Shown here piece after piece: positions 7,123 through 14,302 of a stretch of 24,584 nt of DNA. Position 1 is the first letter of the stretch; each line of letters starts with the position of its first letter. This DNA comes from an uncultured Prevotellaceae bacterium (GTDB lineage: Bacteria > Bacteroidota > Bacteroidia > Bacteroidales > Bacteroidaceae), in NCBI GenBank assembly GCA_902477365.1, contig CABSGW010000006.1, forward strand, positions 1 to 24,584. The letters run 5' to 3'. Position numbers and translations under genes: made by a program. The notes under the pieces are model-generated. The model was not told the origin of the DNA, ran no database searches, and saw only the letters and a list, made by a program, of their open reading frames with translations.

Positions 7123-8676
7123 ATGAGTAACGGCAAGCTATTATGGGTAGACGATGAAATTGAAATGCTTCGGGCACATATTCTTTTTCTCGAAAAAAAA
7201 GGATATGAACTGCGCACAGTGACTAATGGAACGGACGCATTGGATGCCTGTAACGAAGAAGATTTCGATTTAATTCTGCTAGACGAAAACATGCCGGGAC
7301 TAAGCGGACTGGAAACCCTTGCGCATATCAAAGAGATTCATCCGTCGGTACCCGTTGTGATGGTGACAAAAAGCGAGGAGGAGAACATCATGGACCAGGC
7401 CATCGGTTCCAAAATAGCCGACTATCTTATCAAGCCGGTCAACCCCAATCAAATATTACTTACATTAAAAAAGAATATCCACAAACGAGAAATCGTCAAT
7501 GAGGTGACTCAAAGTAGCTACCAACAACGTTTTGGAGAAATTGGTATGCAGATCAACGACTCCCTGTCGGCCGAAGACTGGATTGAGGTGTACAAACGCC
7601 TTGTCTATTGGGAACTGGAACTATCCGAAGCTGACAGTTCCATGAACGAGGTACTGCACATGCAAAAGCAGGAAGCCAACCAGATTTTCACGAAATTCAT
7701 ACGCAAGCACTACGAAGCATGGATCCAGAATCCGGCAAACCGCCCCCTGTTAAGTCCCGATGTTTTCAAGCGAAAAGTCTTTCCCTTACTGGATCAAGGT
7801 GAAAAAGTATTCATGCTGGTGCTGGATAACTTCCGGTACGACCAATGGCGTGTCCTGAGTCACGAATTATCAGAACTCTTTACAATCGATGAAGAACTCT
7901 ACTTCAGTATATTGCCCACGGCCACACAATACGCCAGAAATGCCTTGTTTGCCGGATTAATGCCGAAACAGATTCAAACGATGTATCCGGAACTGTGGGT
8001 GGAAGAAGAGGAAGACGAGGGGAAAAACATGAATGAGGACGCACTCATCGGTAAACAAATGGAACGTTTCCGCCGAAAAGAGGCTTATACTTACCATAAA
8101 GCCAACGGATCGGCCGCAGCAGACAAGTTGTTATCCCAATTCAACCAGCTTCAGAATAATCAGCTGACAGTTTTAGTACTTAACTTTATCGACATTCTTT
8201 CTCACGCCAGAACCGAATCGAAAATGGTAAGGGAACTCGCCGCAGACGAAGCCGCATACCGAAGTATTACACTGAGTTGGTTCAGACATTCGGCGATACG
8301 CGATCTGTTTAAAGCACTGGCTGCAACAAACTGTCACATATTAGTGACAACCGATCATGGAAGTATCCGTGTGGATAACCCATGCAAGGTAATTGGCGAT
8401 AAAAACACAAATACAAACTTACGATACAAGTTAGGAAAAAACTTAGGGTACAATCCCAAAGAGGTCTATGAAGTTCGCGACCCGAACCGACTCATGCTGC
8501 CTTCTCCCAACCTAAGTACAACATATATTTTTGCCACCGGATCGCGCTTTTTTACCTATCCCAATAATTACAACCATTATGTATCTTACTATCGTGACAC
8601 ATTCCAACACGGTGGCATATCTATGGAAGAAATGATTATTCCCCTTGCCTCCCTCCGCAGCAAAGGGCGCAGATAG
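7123..8676 (+). CDS. porX: PorX: response regulator with PglZ (alkaline-phosphatase-fold) effector domain
   Basis: At 517 residues it has PorX length and architecture. The N-terminal receiver domain (5-118) shows the acidic pair Asp10-Asp11, phosphoacceptor Asp54 (LLDENMPG), Thr82 and Lys104 (IKPV). A helical linker follows, then a C-terminal PglZ domain with candidate zinc ligands in VLDNFRYDQ (Asp235), PTATQYARN (Thr266/Thr268), NFIDILSHAR (Asp357, His361), TTDHGS (Asp411, His412) and QHGG (His496). In Porphyromonas and Flavobacterium, PorX controls the T9SS with the kinase PorY and the sigma factor SigP, and its PglZ domain is reported as a zinc-dependent phosphodiesterase. All these residues are intact, so the protein should be active. 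No histidine kinase is adjacent. It follows the PorW/SprE homologue but has its own promoter. Confidence 0.95.
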   Translation: MSNGKLLWVDDEIEMLRAHILFLEKKGYELRTVTNGTDALDACNEEDFDLILLDENMPGLSGLETLAHIKEIHPSVPVVMVTKSEEENIMDQAIGSKIADYLIKPVNPNQILLTLKKNIHKREIVNEVTQSSYQQRFGEIGMQINDSLSAEDWIEVYKRLVYWELELSEADSSMNEVLHMQKQEANQIFTKFIRKHYEAWIQNPANRPLLSPDVFKRKVFPLLDQGEKVFMLVLDNFRYDQWRVLSHELSELFTIDEELYFSILPTATQYARNALFAGLMPKQIQTMYPELWVEEEEDEGKNMNEDALIGKQMERFRRKEAYTYHKANGSAAADKLLSQFNQLQNNQLTVLVLNFIDILSHARTESKMVRELAADEAAYRSITLSWFRHSAIRDLFKALAATNCHILVTTDHGSIRVDNPCKVIGDKNTNTNLRYKLGKNLGYNPKEVYEVRDPNRLMLPSPNLSTTYIFATGSRFFTYPNNYNHYVSYYRDTFQHGGISMEEMIIPLASLRSKGRR

Positions 8677-8709
8677 AAAAAAGCACACGCTTATTTCAAA
8701 ATTATTGAC

Positions 8710-8718
8710 TACCTTTGC
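8710..8718 (+). promoter_or_regulatory. -7 element of the tsaE promoter
   Basis: TACCTTTGC is an exact TAnnTTTGY match 20 bp before the ATG at 8739. It overlaps a TTG at 8715 that would otherwise extend tsaE by eight codons, so it decides the start in favour of 8739. Confidence 0.7.
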
Positions 8719-8738
8719 TAGTAGATAAAATAATTGTT

Positions 8739-9155
8739 ATGGAAATCAACATACAATCTATCGACGAGATACGTCAAGCAGCCCGTGAGTTTATCAAATC
8801 TATGGGAGATAGAACCGTTTTTGCGTTCTATGGCCAAATGGGAGCGGGAAAGACAACACTCATTAAAGCTATTTGTGAAGAGTTGGGCGTAACGGACATG
8901 ATCAACTCACCGACCTTTGCCATTGTGAATGAATACAGGTCGGACCAGACTCATGAACTCATTTATCATTTTGACTTTTACCGCATTAAGAAACTAGAGG
9001 AAGTCTATGATTTAGGTTATGAAGATTATTTTTACAGTGGTGCGCTTTGCTTCATCGAATGGCCGGAATTAGTGAGTGAATTGTTGCCAGAAGACGTTGC
9101 CGTTGTACACATCACGGAAGTTGAAAATGGCGGACGCCGCGTTTGCATAGACTGA
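8739..9155 (+). CDS. tsaE: tRNA threonylcarbamoyladenosine biosynthesis ATPase TsaE
   Basis: A 138-residue P-loop ATPase that works with TsaB, TsaC and TsaD to make the t6A modification at position 37 of tRNAs reading ANN codons. Seen are Walker A GQMGAGKTT (32-40), the switch-like SPTFAIVNEY (57-66), HFDFYRI (77-83) and FIEWPE (105-110), all diagnostic for TsaE. The start is placed at the ATG 8739 because a TTG further upstream lies inside the promoter's -7 element and would leave no leader. The length from this start suits the family. It is probably transcribed alone; psd downstream has its own promoter. Confidence 0.94.
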   Translation: MEINIQSIDEIRQAAREFIKSMGDRTVFAFYGQMGAGKTTLIKAICEELGVTDMINSPTFAIVNEYRSDQTHELIYHFDFYRIKKLEEVYDLGYEDYFYSGALCFIEWPELVSELLPEDVAVVHITEVENGGRRVCID

Positions 9156-9245
9156 AGCCTTCTAAAAGAAAGCTACAAAAAGAGTGCTTTTCCGCCCTTT
9201 TAGTCAATATCAAGACCCGATGCAAATGAAAATAGGGTTTAAAAG

Positions 9246-9277
9246 TTGTACAATCGCACTAAATAGATTATCTTTGC
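9246..9277 (+). promoter_or_regulatory. Promoter of psd-pssA
   Basis: TTG (9246-9248), a 20-bp spacer and TATCTTTGC (9269-9277) form a good Bacteroidetes housekeeping promoter. The psd ATG is 41 bp downstream. Confidence 0.7.
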
Positions 9278-9317
9278 CAGATATTTAGTATAAACGAGGA
9301 CACAGAAGCACTGAGAT

Positions 9318-10004
9318 ATGGGAAGACTGAGAAAGATTAAGAAGATTCGTTTACATCACGAAGGTACGCGAACCCTATGGGGAGCATCGTTAGCCTTTGT
9401 CGCCGTAAACTCCCTTCTCTACTTTGGCTTGGAAAATAAAATCCCATTTTATGGTTGTGCGGTTGTCAGTACTGCAGTATTTCTAACGGTGATCAACTTT
9501 TTCCGTTGCCCCATTCGTCGGTTTCATGGCGAAACAGATCATATTGTAGTAGCTCCGGCAGACGGAAAAGTTGTAGTTATTGAAGAAGTTGATGAAAACG
9601 AATATTTTCATGACAAACGATTAATGATTTCCATCTTCATGTCAATAACAAACGTTCATGCCAATTGGTTTCCGGTAGATGGCTATGTCAAAAAGGTAAA
9701 ACATCATAATGGTAACTTCTACAAAGCCTGGCTTCCGAAAGCAAGTATAGAAAACGAACGTTCCACTATCGTTATAGAAACACCTGATGGAACTGAAATT
9801 CTGACCCGCCAAATTGCAGGTGCGGTTGCAAGACGTATTGTCACCTATGCACGCGAGAACGAGGAATGCTATATTGACGAACATATGGGCTTTATCAAAT
9901 TTGGTTCTCGTGTTGATGTTTATTTGCCATTAGGTACAGAAGTTTGTGTGAAGTTAGGGCAAATGACTACCGGAAATCAAACGGTTATTGCTAAATTGGC
10001 TTAG
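9318..10004 (+). CDS. psd: Phosphatidylserine decarboxylase proenzyme
   Basis: Psd makes phosphatidylethanolamine from phosphatidylserine at the inner membrane. This 228-residue form is the short, archaeal-type Psd. Two hydrophobic segments (about 21-37 and 42-60) are followed by the catalytic domain with APADGKVVVIEE (79-90), the conserved FMSITNVHANWFPVDG (107-122) and the self-cleavage site FGSR. Cleavage between Gly196 and Ser197 would give a pyruvoyl-bearing small subunit of about 32 residues. pssA, the preceding enzyme of the pathway, follows after 5 nt, so the two steps are made from one transcript. Confidence 0.95.
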   Translation: MGRLRKIKKIRLHHEGTRTLWGASLAFVAVNSLLYFGLENKIPFYGCAVVSTAVFLTVINFFRCPIRRFHGETDHIVVAPADGKVVVIEEVDENEYFHDKRLMISIFMSITNVHANWFPVDGYVKKVKHHNGNFYKAWLPKASIENERSTIVIETPDGTEILTRQIAGAVARRIVTYARENEECYIDEHMGFIKFGSRVDVYLPLGTEVCVKLGQMTTGNQTVIAKLA

Positions 10005-10009
10005 TTTGC

Positions 10010-10717
10010 ATGACACAAATAAAACGACATATTCCCAATACATTAACTTGTGGTAATTTAATTTGTGGTGGAATTGCGACCTATAATGCTTTTATGGGAG
10101 ACATTCCTCTAGCGATGACATTCATTATTGCAGGAGCTGTTTTCGACTTCTTCGACGGATTTGTTGCACGCCTGCTCAAAGTATCCTCACCAATTGGGAA
10201 AGAATTGGACTCATTAGCCGATGACATAACCTTTGGACTAGCACCGGCTGCCATTGTCTTCAGTTTATTTCATACGTTGCATTATCCCTCTTGGATGGAT
10301 TCAATTGTGGCCTATATTCCTTATGCCGCTTTCCTAATCGCCGCATTCTCTGCCCTAAGGTTGGCAAAATTCAATTTAGATGAACGACAAAGCAGCTCCT
10401 TTATAGGAATGCCCACACCAGCAAATGCGCTGTTTTGGGGATCATTGGCATTGGGACTACAAGATACATGGACCATTTGGGAAGGAAGTGTTTATACGCT
10501 ATTGATCTTAATTCTATTAACGTGTTACCTCTTGATTGCAGAAATACCCATGTTTGCCCTAAAGTTCAAACATTTCAATTGGAAAGGCAACGAAGTACGT
10601 TATCTGTTTTTGATAAGTTGCATACCTGCTTTTATCTTTTTAGGTATCGCAGCCTTTGCCGCTATCATATTGTGGTACGTTATCCTTTCTTTCATCACGC
10701 AAAAAACAGTATCATAA
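10010..10717 (+). CDS. pssA: CDP-diacylglycerol--serine O-phosphatidyltransferase
   Basis: PssA transfers phosphatidate from CDP-diacylglycerol to serine, giving phosphatidylserine, the substrate of Psd encoded just upstream. The 235-residue membrane protein carries the CDP-alcohol phosphotransferase motif: Asp46, Asp49-Gly50, Ala53-Arg54, Gly63, Asp67 and Asp71 within DFFDGFVAR to LDSLADD. About six to eight hydrophobic segments follow, including 36-48, 88-114 and 160-182. The N-terminus (HIPNTLTCGNLICGGIA) is typical of the Gram-positive/Bacteroidetes type II enzyme rather than the enterobacterial type. Confidence 0.95.
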   Translation: MTQIKRHIPNTLTCGNLICGGIATYNAFMGDIPLAMTFIIAGAVFDFFDGFVARLLKVSSPIGKELDSLADDITFGLAPAAIVFSLFHTLHYPSWMDSIVAYIPYAAFLIAAFSALRLAKFNLDERQSSSFIGMPTPANALFWGSLALGLQDTWTIWEGSVYTLLILILLTCYLLIAEIPMFALKFKHFNWKGNEVRYLFLISCIPAFIFLGIAAFAAIILWYVILSFITQKTVS

Positions 10718-10723
10718 TGTCTT

Positions 10724-10738
10724 TGGCACACTTTTTGC
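10724..10738 (+). promoter_or_regulatory. Candidate sigma-54 (-24/-12) promoter
   Basis: TGGCAC (10724-10729) and TTGC (10735-10738, followed by A) have the consensus spacing: GG and GC are separated by exactly 10 bp. This matches the RpoN consensus TGGCACGnnnnTTGCA except for A in place of the G after TGGCAC. The ATG of the next gene lies 38 bp downstream of the GC. An alternative reading as a housekeeping promoter (TTTG at 10734-10737 with TATTAATT at 10758-10765) fits less well. No enhancer-binding regulator is encoded in the window. Confidence 0.5.
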
Positions 10739-10775
10739 AAGTGATCTATTCAAAAGGTATTAATTCATAACACTT

Positions 10776-11033
10776 ATGCACGCACTCGGCTGCTTACTTA
10801 CATTTTTCCTGATTATACTTATTGCTGCATTTGCTTTTGTACGTAACATTTTAGCTATGTTATTGGGAGGCATAAATAGGAACAGATCAAATACATCCGC
10901 ATATACTAAACAAACAAAAAACCGAAAACAACAGACCTACTCGCAACAAACAAGTTCGAAAGCGGCTTCTAAAGGCAAAATAATCAGTGATGACGAAGGC
11001 GAATATGTAGACTTTGAAGATATTCAAAAATAA
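10776..11033 (+). CDS. DUF4834-like small membrane protein
   Basis: An 85-residue protein with one hydrophobic helix (about 4-36), then a hydrophilic Gln/Ser/Thr/Lys-rich stretch (38-68), ending in the acidic motif SDDEGEYVDFEDIQK (71-85). This layout and the YVDFE ending match the DUF4834 family found in Bacteroidetes, often beside pssA. The function is unknown. It is probably a bitopic inner-membrane protein with a flexible cytoplasmic tail. A gap of 58 bp separates it from pssA and holds a sigma-54-like promoter, so it may be regulated separately from lipid synthesis. A strong terminator follows. Confidence 0.8.
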   Translation: MHALGCLLTFFLIILIAAFAFVRNILAMLLGGINRNRSNTSAYTKQTKNRKQQTYSQQTSSKAASKGKIISDDEGEYVDFEDIQK

Positions 11034-11046
11034 ACGTCCACATACG

Positions 11047-11095
11047 AAAATAGAGTGAAGTTATCCTGTTAAAGGAATGAACTTCACTCTATTTT
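11047..11095. terminator. Bidirectional intrinsic terminator between the DUF4834 gene and floA
   Basis: AAAATAGAGTGAAGTT (11047-11062) pairs perfectly over 16 bp with AACTTCACTCTATTTT (11080-11095). The A-tract on one side and T-tract on the other let it work in both directions, serving the two convergent units. Confidence 0.9.
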
Positions 11096-11114
11096 TATTC
11101 TATCAGGAATAAAC

Positions 11115-12122
11115 CTATTTCTTCGGTCCAGGAGTTACAATATCCAACAGATCATCTTTTCCAAAATTGGAGAAATTCTCACGCATCGCCGTATCACCCT
11201 TCAGGTTTTGCAGACGATAGAAATCCATAAATCCCATATTACCTTCACGCAATGCCTGAGCCAATGCTTTAGGAACTTCCGCCTCGGCTTGAATCACTTC
11301 GGCACGTGCCTGTTCCGCTTTTGCCTTCATCTCTTGCTCTGTGGCCACAGCCATCGCCCTACGCTCTTCCGCTTTGGCCTGAGCTATATTCTTATCGGCA
11401 TTCGCCTGATCCATCTGCAAAGTTGCACCAATGTTTTTACCAACATCTATATCGGCAATATCAATAGACAAAATCTCGAAGGCCGTACCAGCATCCAATC
11501 CTTTACGCAATACGAGTTTTGATATTGAATCCGGATTCTCCAACACACGTTCATGTGTCTCAGACGAGCCAATCGAACTAACGATACCCTCTCCTACACG
11601 AGCCAAAATAGTATCTTCGCCTGCTCCACCCACCAACTGGTGAATATTAGCACGAACCGTCACACGTGCCTTGGCAATAAGCTGAATTCCGTTTTTTGCC
11701 ACAGCCGCAACCGGAGGCGTATCAATCACTTTCGGATTAACCGATGTTTGTACGGCTTCAAATACATCACGTCCAGCCAAGTCTATGGCAGTAGCCTTTT
11801 CAAACGGTAAATCAATGTTTGCCTTTGAGGCCGAAACCAATGCATGAACCACTCGTTGCACATGCCCTCCCGTCATATAATGAGCTTCCAGATTATCACG
11901 CGTAATCGTGTCCAATCCTGCTTTATGCGCTTCAATAAGGCAGGGAACGATAATACCGGGAGGAACATTACGAATGCGCATCAAAAAGAGTTGAATCAAT
12001 GAAATATGCACTCCCGAAACTTTAGCCGACAGCCAGAGGAAGAATGGAACAAAATGAAAGAAAATCGAAAGCAAGATGATCGTTCCAAAGATAATCAATG
12101 CTGTAAAATAGGTTGGATCCAT
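11115..12122 (-). CDS. floA: Flotillin-like protein FloA
   Basis: The 335-residue protein has one N-terminal membrane segment (about 7-31), the segment KVSGVHISLIQLFLMRIRNVPPG (34-56), an SPFH-like core and an Ala/Glu/Lys-rich coiled coil near the C-terminus (QAKAEERRAMA, AEVIQAEAEVPKALA). Its length matches FloA/YqfA of other bacteria (about 330). FloA assembles in functional membrane microdomains and affects membrane fluidity and scaffolding. The nfeD gene is 26 bp upstream in the same direction, the usual partner arrangement. It is last in the frr-rsgA-nfeD-floA unit and ends at the bidirectional terminator. Confidence 0.95.
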   Translation of the reverse strand: MDPTYFTALIIFGTIILLSIFFHFVPFFLWLSAKVSGVHISLIQLFLMRIRNVPPGIIVPCLIEAHKAGLDTITRDNLEAHYMTGGHVQRVVHALVSASKANIDLPFEKATAIDLAGRDVFEAVQTSVNPKVIDTPPVAAVAKNGIQLIAKARVTVRANIHQLVGGAGEDTILARVGEGIVSSIGSSETHERVLENPDSISKLVLRKGLDAGTAFEILSIDIADIDVGKNIGATLQMDQANADKNIAQAKAEERRAMAVATEQEMKAKAEQARAEVIQAEAEVPKALAQALREGNMGFMDFYRLQNLKGDTAMRENFSNFGKDDLLDIVTPGPKK

Positions 12123-12148
12123 AACTGAAAAAATTAAATATAAAATAA

Positions 12149-12622
12149 TTAGGAAATACGTTTCACTAGAATTAATGCCTGAGATACACCTGTAACCACC
12201 ACCGAAGTGCCTTCTTCCAAGAAGCCGTCAACCGACTTCACTTCAACTTGTTTACCGTCTATCAGCGCATTGCCGATTAAGGCCAAACGTGTCAGAGCAA
12301 CACCGGTGTCTCCCATTTTCACAGACAACTGCTCGGGAGTAGCGGCAGTCGATTCCACGCGTTGCTTCAGAGAAAGTCGCTCAAGTGTACGCGAACGCAT
12401 CAACCCGAAAGTAAGTAACAGACTCACAACAATAGACGCTGCCAACACCCATAAGCCAACAGCAACCCCGTAAGTATCAAAGACCATCCAGTCTCCAATA
12501 ATCACTCCACAAGCTGCCCCCAGTCCGGCCAATCCCAATCCCGGAGTCAAAAAAACTTCGATGGCAAACAACACGGCACTGATTAAAAAGATGATAAGAA
12601 TAAAAAGAATATCCATAAGCAT
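12149..12622 (-). CDS. NfeD-family membrane protein
   Basis: A 157-residue protein with three hydrophobic segments (about 4-24, 28-48 and 53-75) and a C-terminal OB-fold domain (about 102-155). The latter includes GDTGVALTRLALIGNALIDG and the VDGFLEEGTSVVVTGV pattern typical of NfeD. This is the short NfeD form without the ClpP-like protease domain. NfeD proteins pair with flotillin/stomatin proteins, and floA follows directly. Two start codons are possible (12622 and 12616); the first is listed. The gene begins 14 bp after the rsgA stop. Confidence 0.9.
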   Translation of the reverse strand: MLMDILFILIIFLISAVLFAIEVFLTPGLGLAGLGAACGVIIGDWMVFDTYGVAVGLWVLAASIVVSLLLTFGLMRSRTLERLSLKQRVESTAATPEQLSVKMGDTGVALTRLALIGNALIDGKQVEVKSVDGFLEEGTSVVVTGVSQALILVKRIS

Positions 12623-12636
12623 TATATTTAAGAGAA

Positions 12637-13569
12637 TTAATAACCTTGTCTATATTTTGTTTCGTCTTTATCCTCCAACATACTTAAGTAGGATGCAAAC
12701 CGCGAAGGGGCTATGTGCAATGTTTCCAACGCTTTTTGCACTGCACATCCTGGCTCGTGCGTATGCGTACAGTCGCTAAAGCGGCATTCTTGAGCATACT
12801 GAAATATCTCACGAAAATAGTGTGCCACCTCACTACGCTCTATATCAAATGTGCCGAATCCTTTTATACCCGGAATATCAATGATAGAACCTCCGCCCGG
12901 CAAGTCAAACAACTCACTAAACGTCGTTGTATGCATTCCCGTTCCGTGTGCTTCTGAAATATCAGCCGTTTTAACATGCTGGTCGGGCACCAATACATTC
13001 AGCAGGGTAGACTTCCCCACTCCCGAATTACCGGCTAAAAGCGTCACTTTTCCCTTCATTGCCTCCGCCAGCTGCCCTATTCCGTCGGCATGCAATGCAG
13101 ACAGGCCATAACACGTATACCCGATGTTCCGGTAAACGGTCATCAAATAATCGACAGTCTGTAACTCATCGGCAGTATACAAGTCCATCTTATTGAAAAG
13201 AATGGAAACCGGTATGCGGTACGCTTCGGCTGAAGCCAGAAAGCGGTCAATAAATGTTGTTGAAGTCTCGGGACGTGAAACTGTAACCAATAAAAAAACC
13301 TGGTCAATATTCGCCGCCAAAATATGGCTTTGCTTCGACAAGTTCGAAGCCTTACGAATGATGTAGTTCCGGCGCTCGTCTATTTCAACGATAAAGGCTG
13401 TTCCTTCGGCATTCTCTTTAATATCCACCCCATCTCCAACCGCAACGGGATTGGTACTGCGAATACCTTTCAGCCGAAAGGTTCCTTTTATTTTACACTC
13501 GACAGTTCGTCCATCGTCCGTCCGAACGATGTACCAACTGCCTGTATTTTTTACTACTACTCCGTGCAT
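12637..13569 (-). CDS. rsgA: Ribosome small subunit-dependent GTPase A
   Basis: RsgA is a circularly permuted GTPase that helps mature and check the 30S subunit. In the 310-residue product an OB-fold domain (about 1-68) precedes the permuted G domain: NKMD (126-129, G4), GNSGVGKST (180-188, G1) and DIPG (231-234, G3). The C-terminal zinc site has Cys262, Cys267, His269 and Cys275. The ATG start at 13569 overlaps the frr stop by one base (TGATG), indicating coupled translation; the in-frame TTG just upstream at 13572 is a less likely start. Adjacency to frr keeps two ribosome factors together. Confidence 0.95.
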   Translation of the reverse strand: MHGVVVKNTGSWYIVRTDDGRTVECKIKGTFRLKGIRSTNPVAVGDGVDIKENAEGTAFIVEIDERRNYIIRKASNLSKQSHILAANIDQVFLLVTVSRPETSTTFIDRFLASAEAYRIPVSILFNKMDLYTADELQTVDYLMTVYRNIGYTCYGLSALHADGIGQLAEAMKGKVTLLAGNSGVGKSTLLNVLVPDQHVKTADISEAHGTGMHTTTFSELFDLPGGGSIIDIPGIKGFGTFDIERSEVAHYFREIFQYAQECRFSDCTHTHEPGCAVQKALETLHIAPSRFASYLSMLEDKDETKYRQGY

Positions 13570-14129
13570 CAAACGGTCATAATCTCCTTATTTTTTGCAG
13601 CAAGAAGCTCTTCGATTTTCTTCACCATCTTATCGTGAATCTTCTGAAGCTTATCCTCTGCATCTTTTTCAACATCTTCACTCAATCCGTCCTTGATGGC
13701 CTTTTTGAGTTTATCAATACCGTCACGACGTGCATTTCTCACACTAACCTTTGCCGTTTCGCTCTCCTTGCTACATTGCTTGGCTAATTGCTTACGGCGC
13801 TCTTCGGTCAGCGGCGGAATGCCCAGACGAATAATTTCACCATTGTTCTCGGGAGTGATACCCACTTCCGAATCCATAATAGCCTTTTCTATAACACGAA
13901 ACATAGACTTATCCCATGGTTTGATTGCGATGGTACGAGCGTCCGGAGTTGTCAGAGCGGCTACATTGCTCAATGGTACCATTGACCCATACGAATCAAC
14001 ACGGATACCATCCAGAATATGCACATTCGCCTTACCGGCACGAATATGAGACAATTCTTCTTCCAAATGCATTACCGCCATTTCCATTTTCTCTTCACAA
14101 TCACTCAGACATACCTTAACGTCCAACAT
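13569..14129 (-). CDS. frr: Ribosome recycling factor
   Basis: Frr splits post-termination ribosomes together with EF-G. The 186-residue length and sequence are standard: LSHIRAGKANVHILDGI (26-42), the beta domain with VPLSNVAALTTPDARTIAI, and the long C-terminal helices with PPLTEERRKQLAK and AEDKLQKIHDK. It is the first gene of the leftward unit and is divergent from dnaE. In many bacteria pyrH lies immediately upstream of frr. Here pyrH is on the same strand but about 9 kb away. Confidence 0.96.
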   Translation of the reverse strand: MLDVKVCLSDCEEKMEMAVMHLEEELSHIRAGKANVHILDGIRVDSYGSMVPLSNVAALTTPDARTIAIKPWDKSMFRVIEKAIMDSEVGITPENNGEIIRLGIPPLTEERRKQLAKQCSKESETAKVSVRNARRDGIDKLKKAIKDGLSEDVEKDAEDKLQKIHDKMVKKIEELLAAKNKEIMTV

Positions 14130-14164
14130 AGCTATTTACTTCTTTATAGTTTATACTCTTCTCT

Positions 14165-14196
14165 ACAAAAGTAACTAAAAAAAACAACACAGACAA
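14165..14196 (-). promoter_or_regulatory. Promoter of the frr-rsgA-nfeD-floA unit
   Basis: On the minus strand TACTTTTGT (14173-14165) is an exact TAnnTTTGY -7 element. TTG at 14196-14194 lies 20 bp upstream as a -33 element. The frr ATG is 35 bp downstream. Confidence 0.65.
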
Positions 14197-14267
14197 CTCC
14201 ATACCATAAAATTCACAAGCCCAACACAAAACCTGCTTATACCCCCCCCAAGAAGCCGAACATTTCG

Positions 14268-14276
14268 TATATTTGT
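14268..14276 (+). promoter_or_regulatory. -7 element of the dnaE promoter
   Basis: TATATTTGT matches TAnnTTTGY exactly, 26 bp before the dnaE ATG. No clear -33 element is present; a run of eight C residues sits in the expected spacer area. Confidence 0.6.
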
Positions 14277-14302
14277 AACATCATTTTACAGGCAAGCACC
14301 AC

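Noticed and set aside
9162..9203. Possible terminator after tsaE (CTAAAAG and CTTTTAG, or AAAAG-AGTG-CTTTT)
   Set aside because: The stems are short and nearly all A/T, and the first pairing needs a large loop, so neither is convincing.
14242..14249. Run of eight C residues upstream of dnaE as a possible phase-variation tract
   Set aside because: It is non-coding and only eight bases long, with no inverted repeats for an invertible promoter; slippage affecting promoter spacing is conceivable but unsupported.
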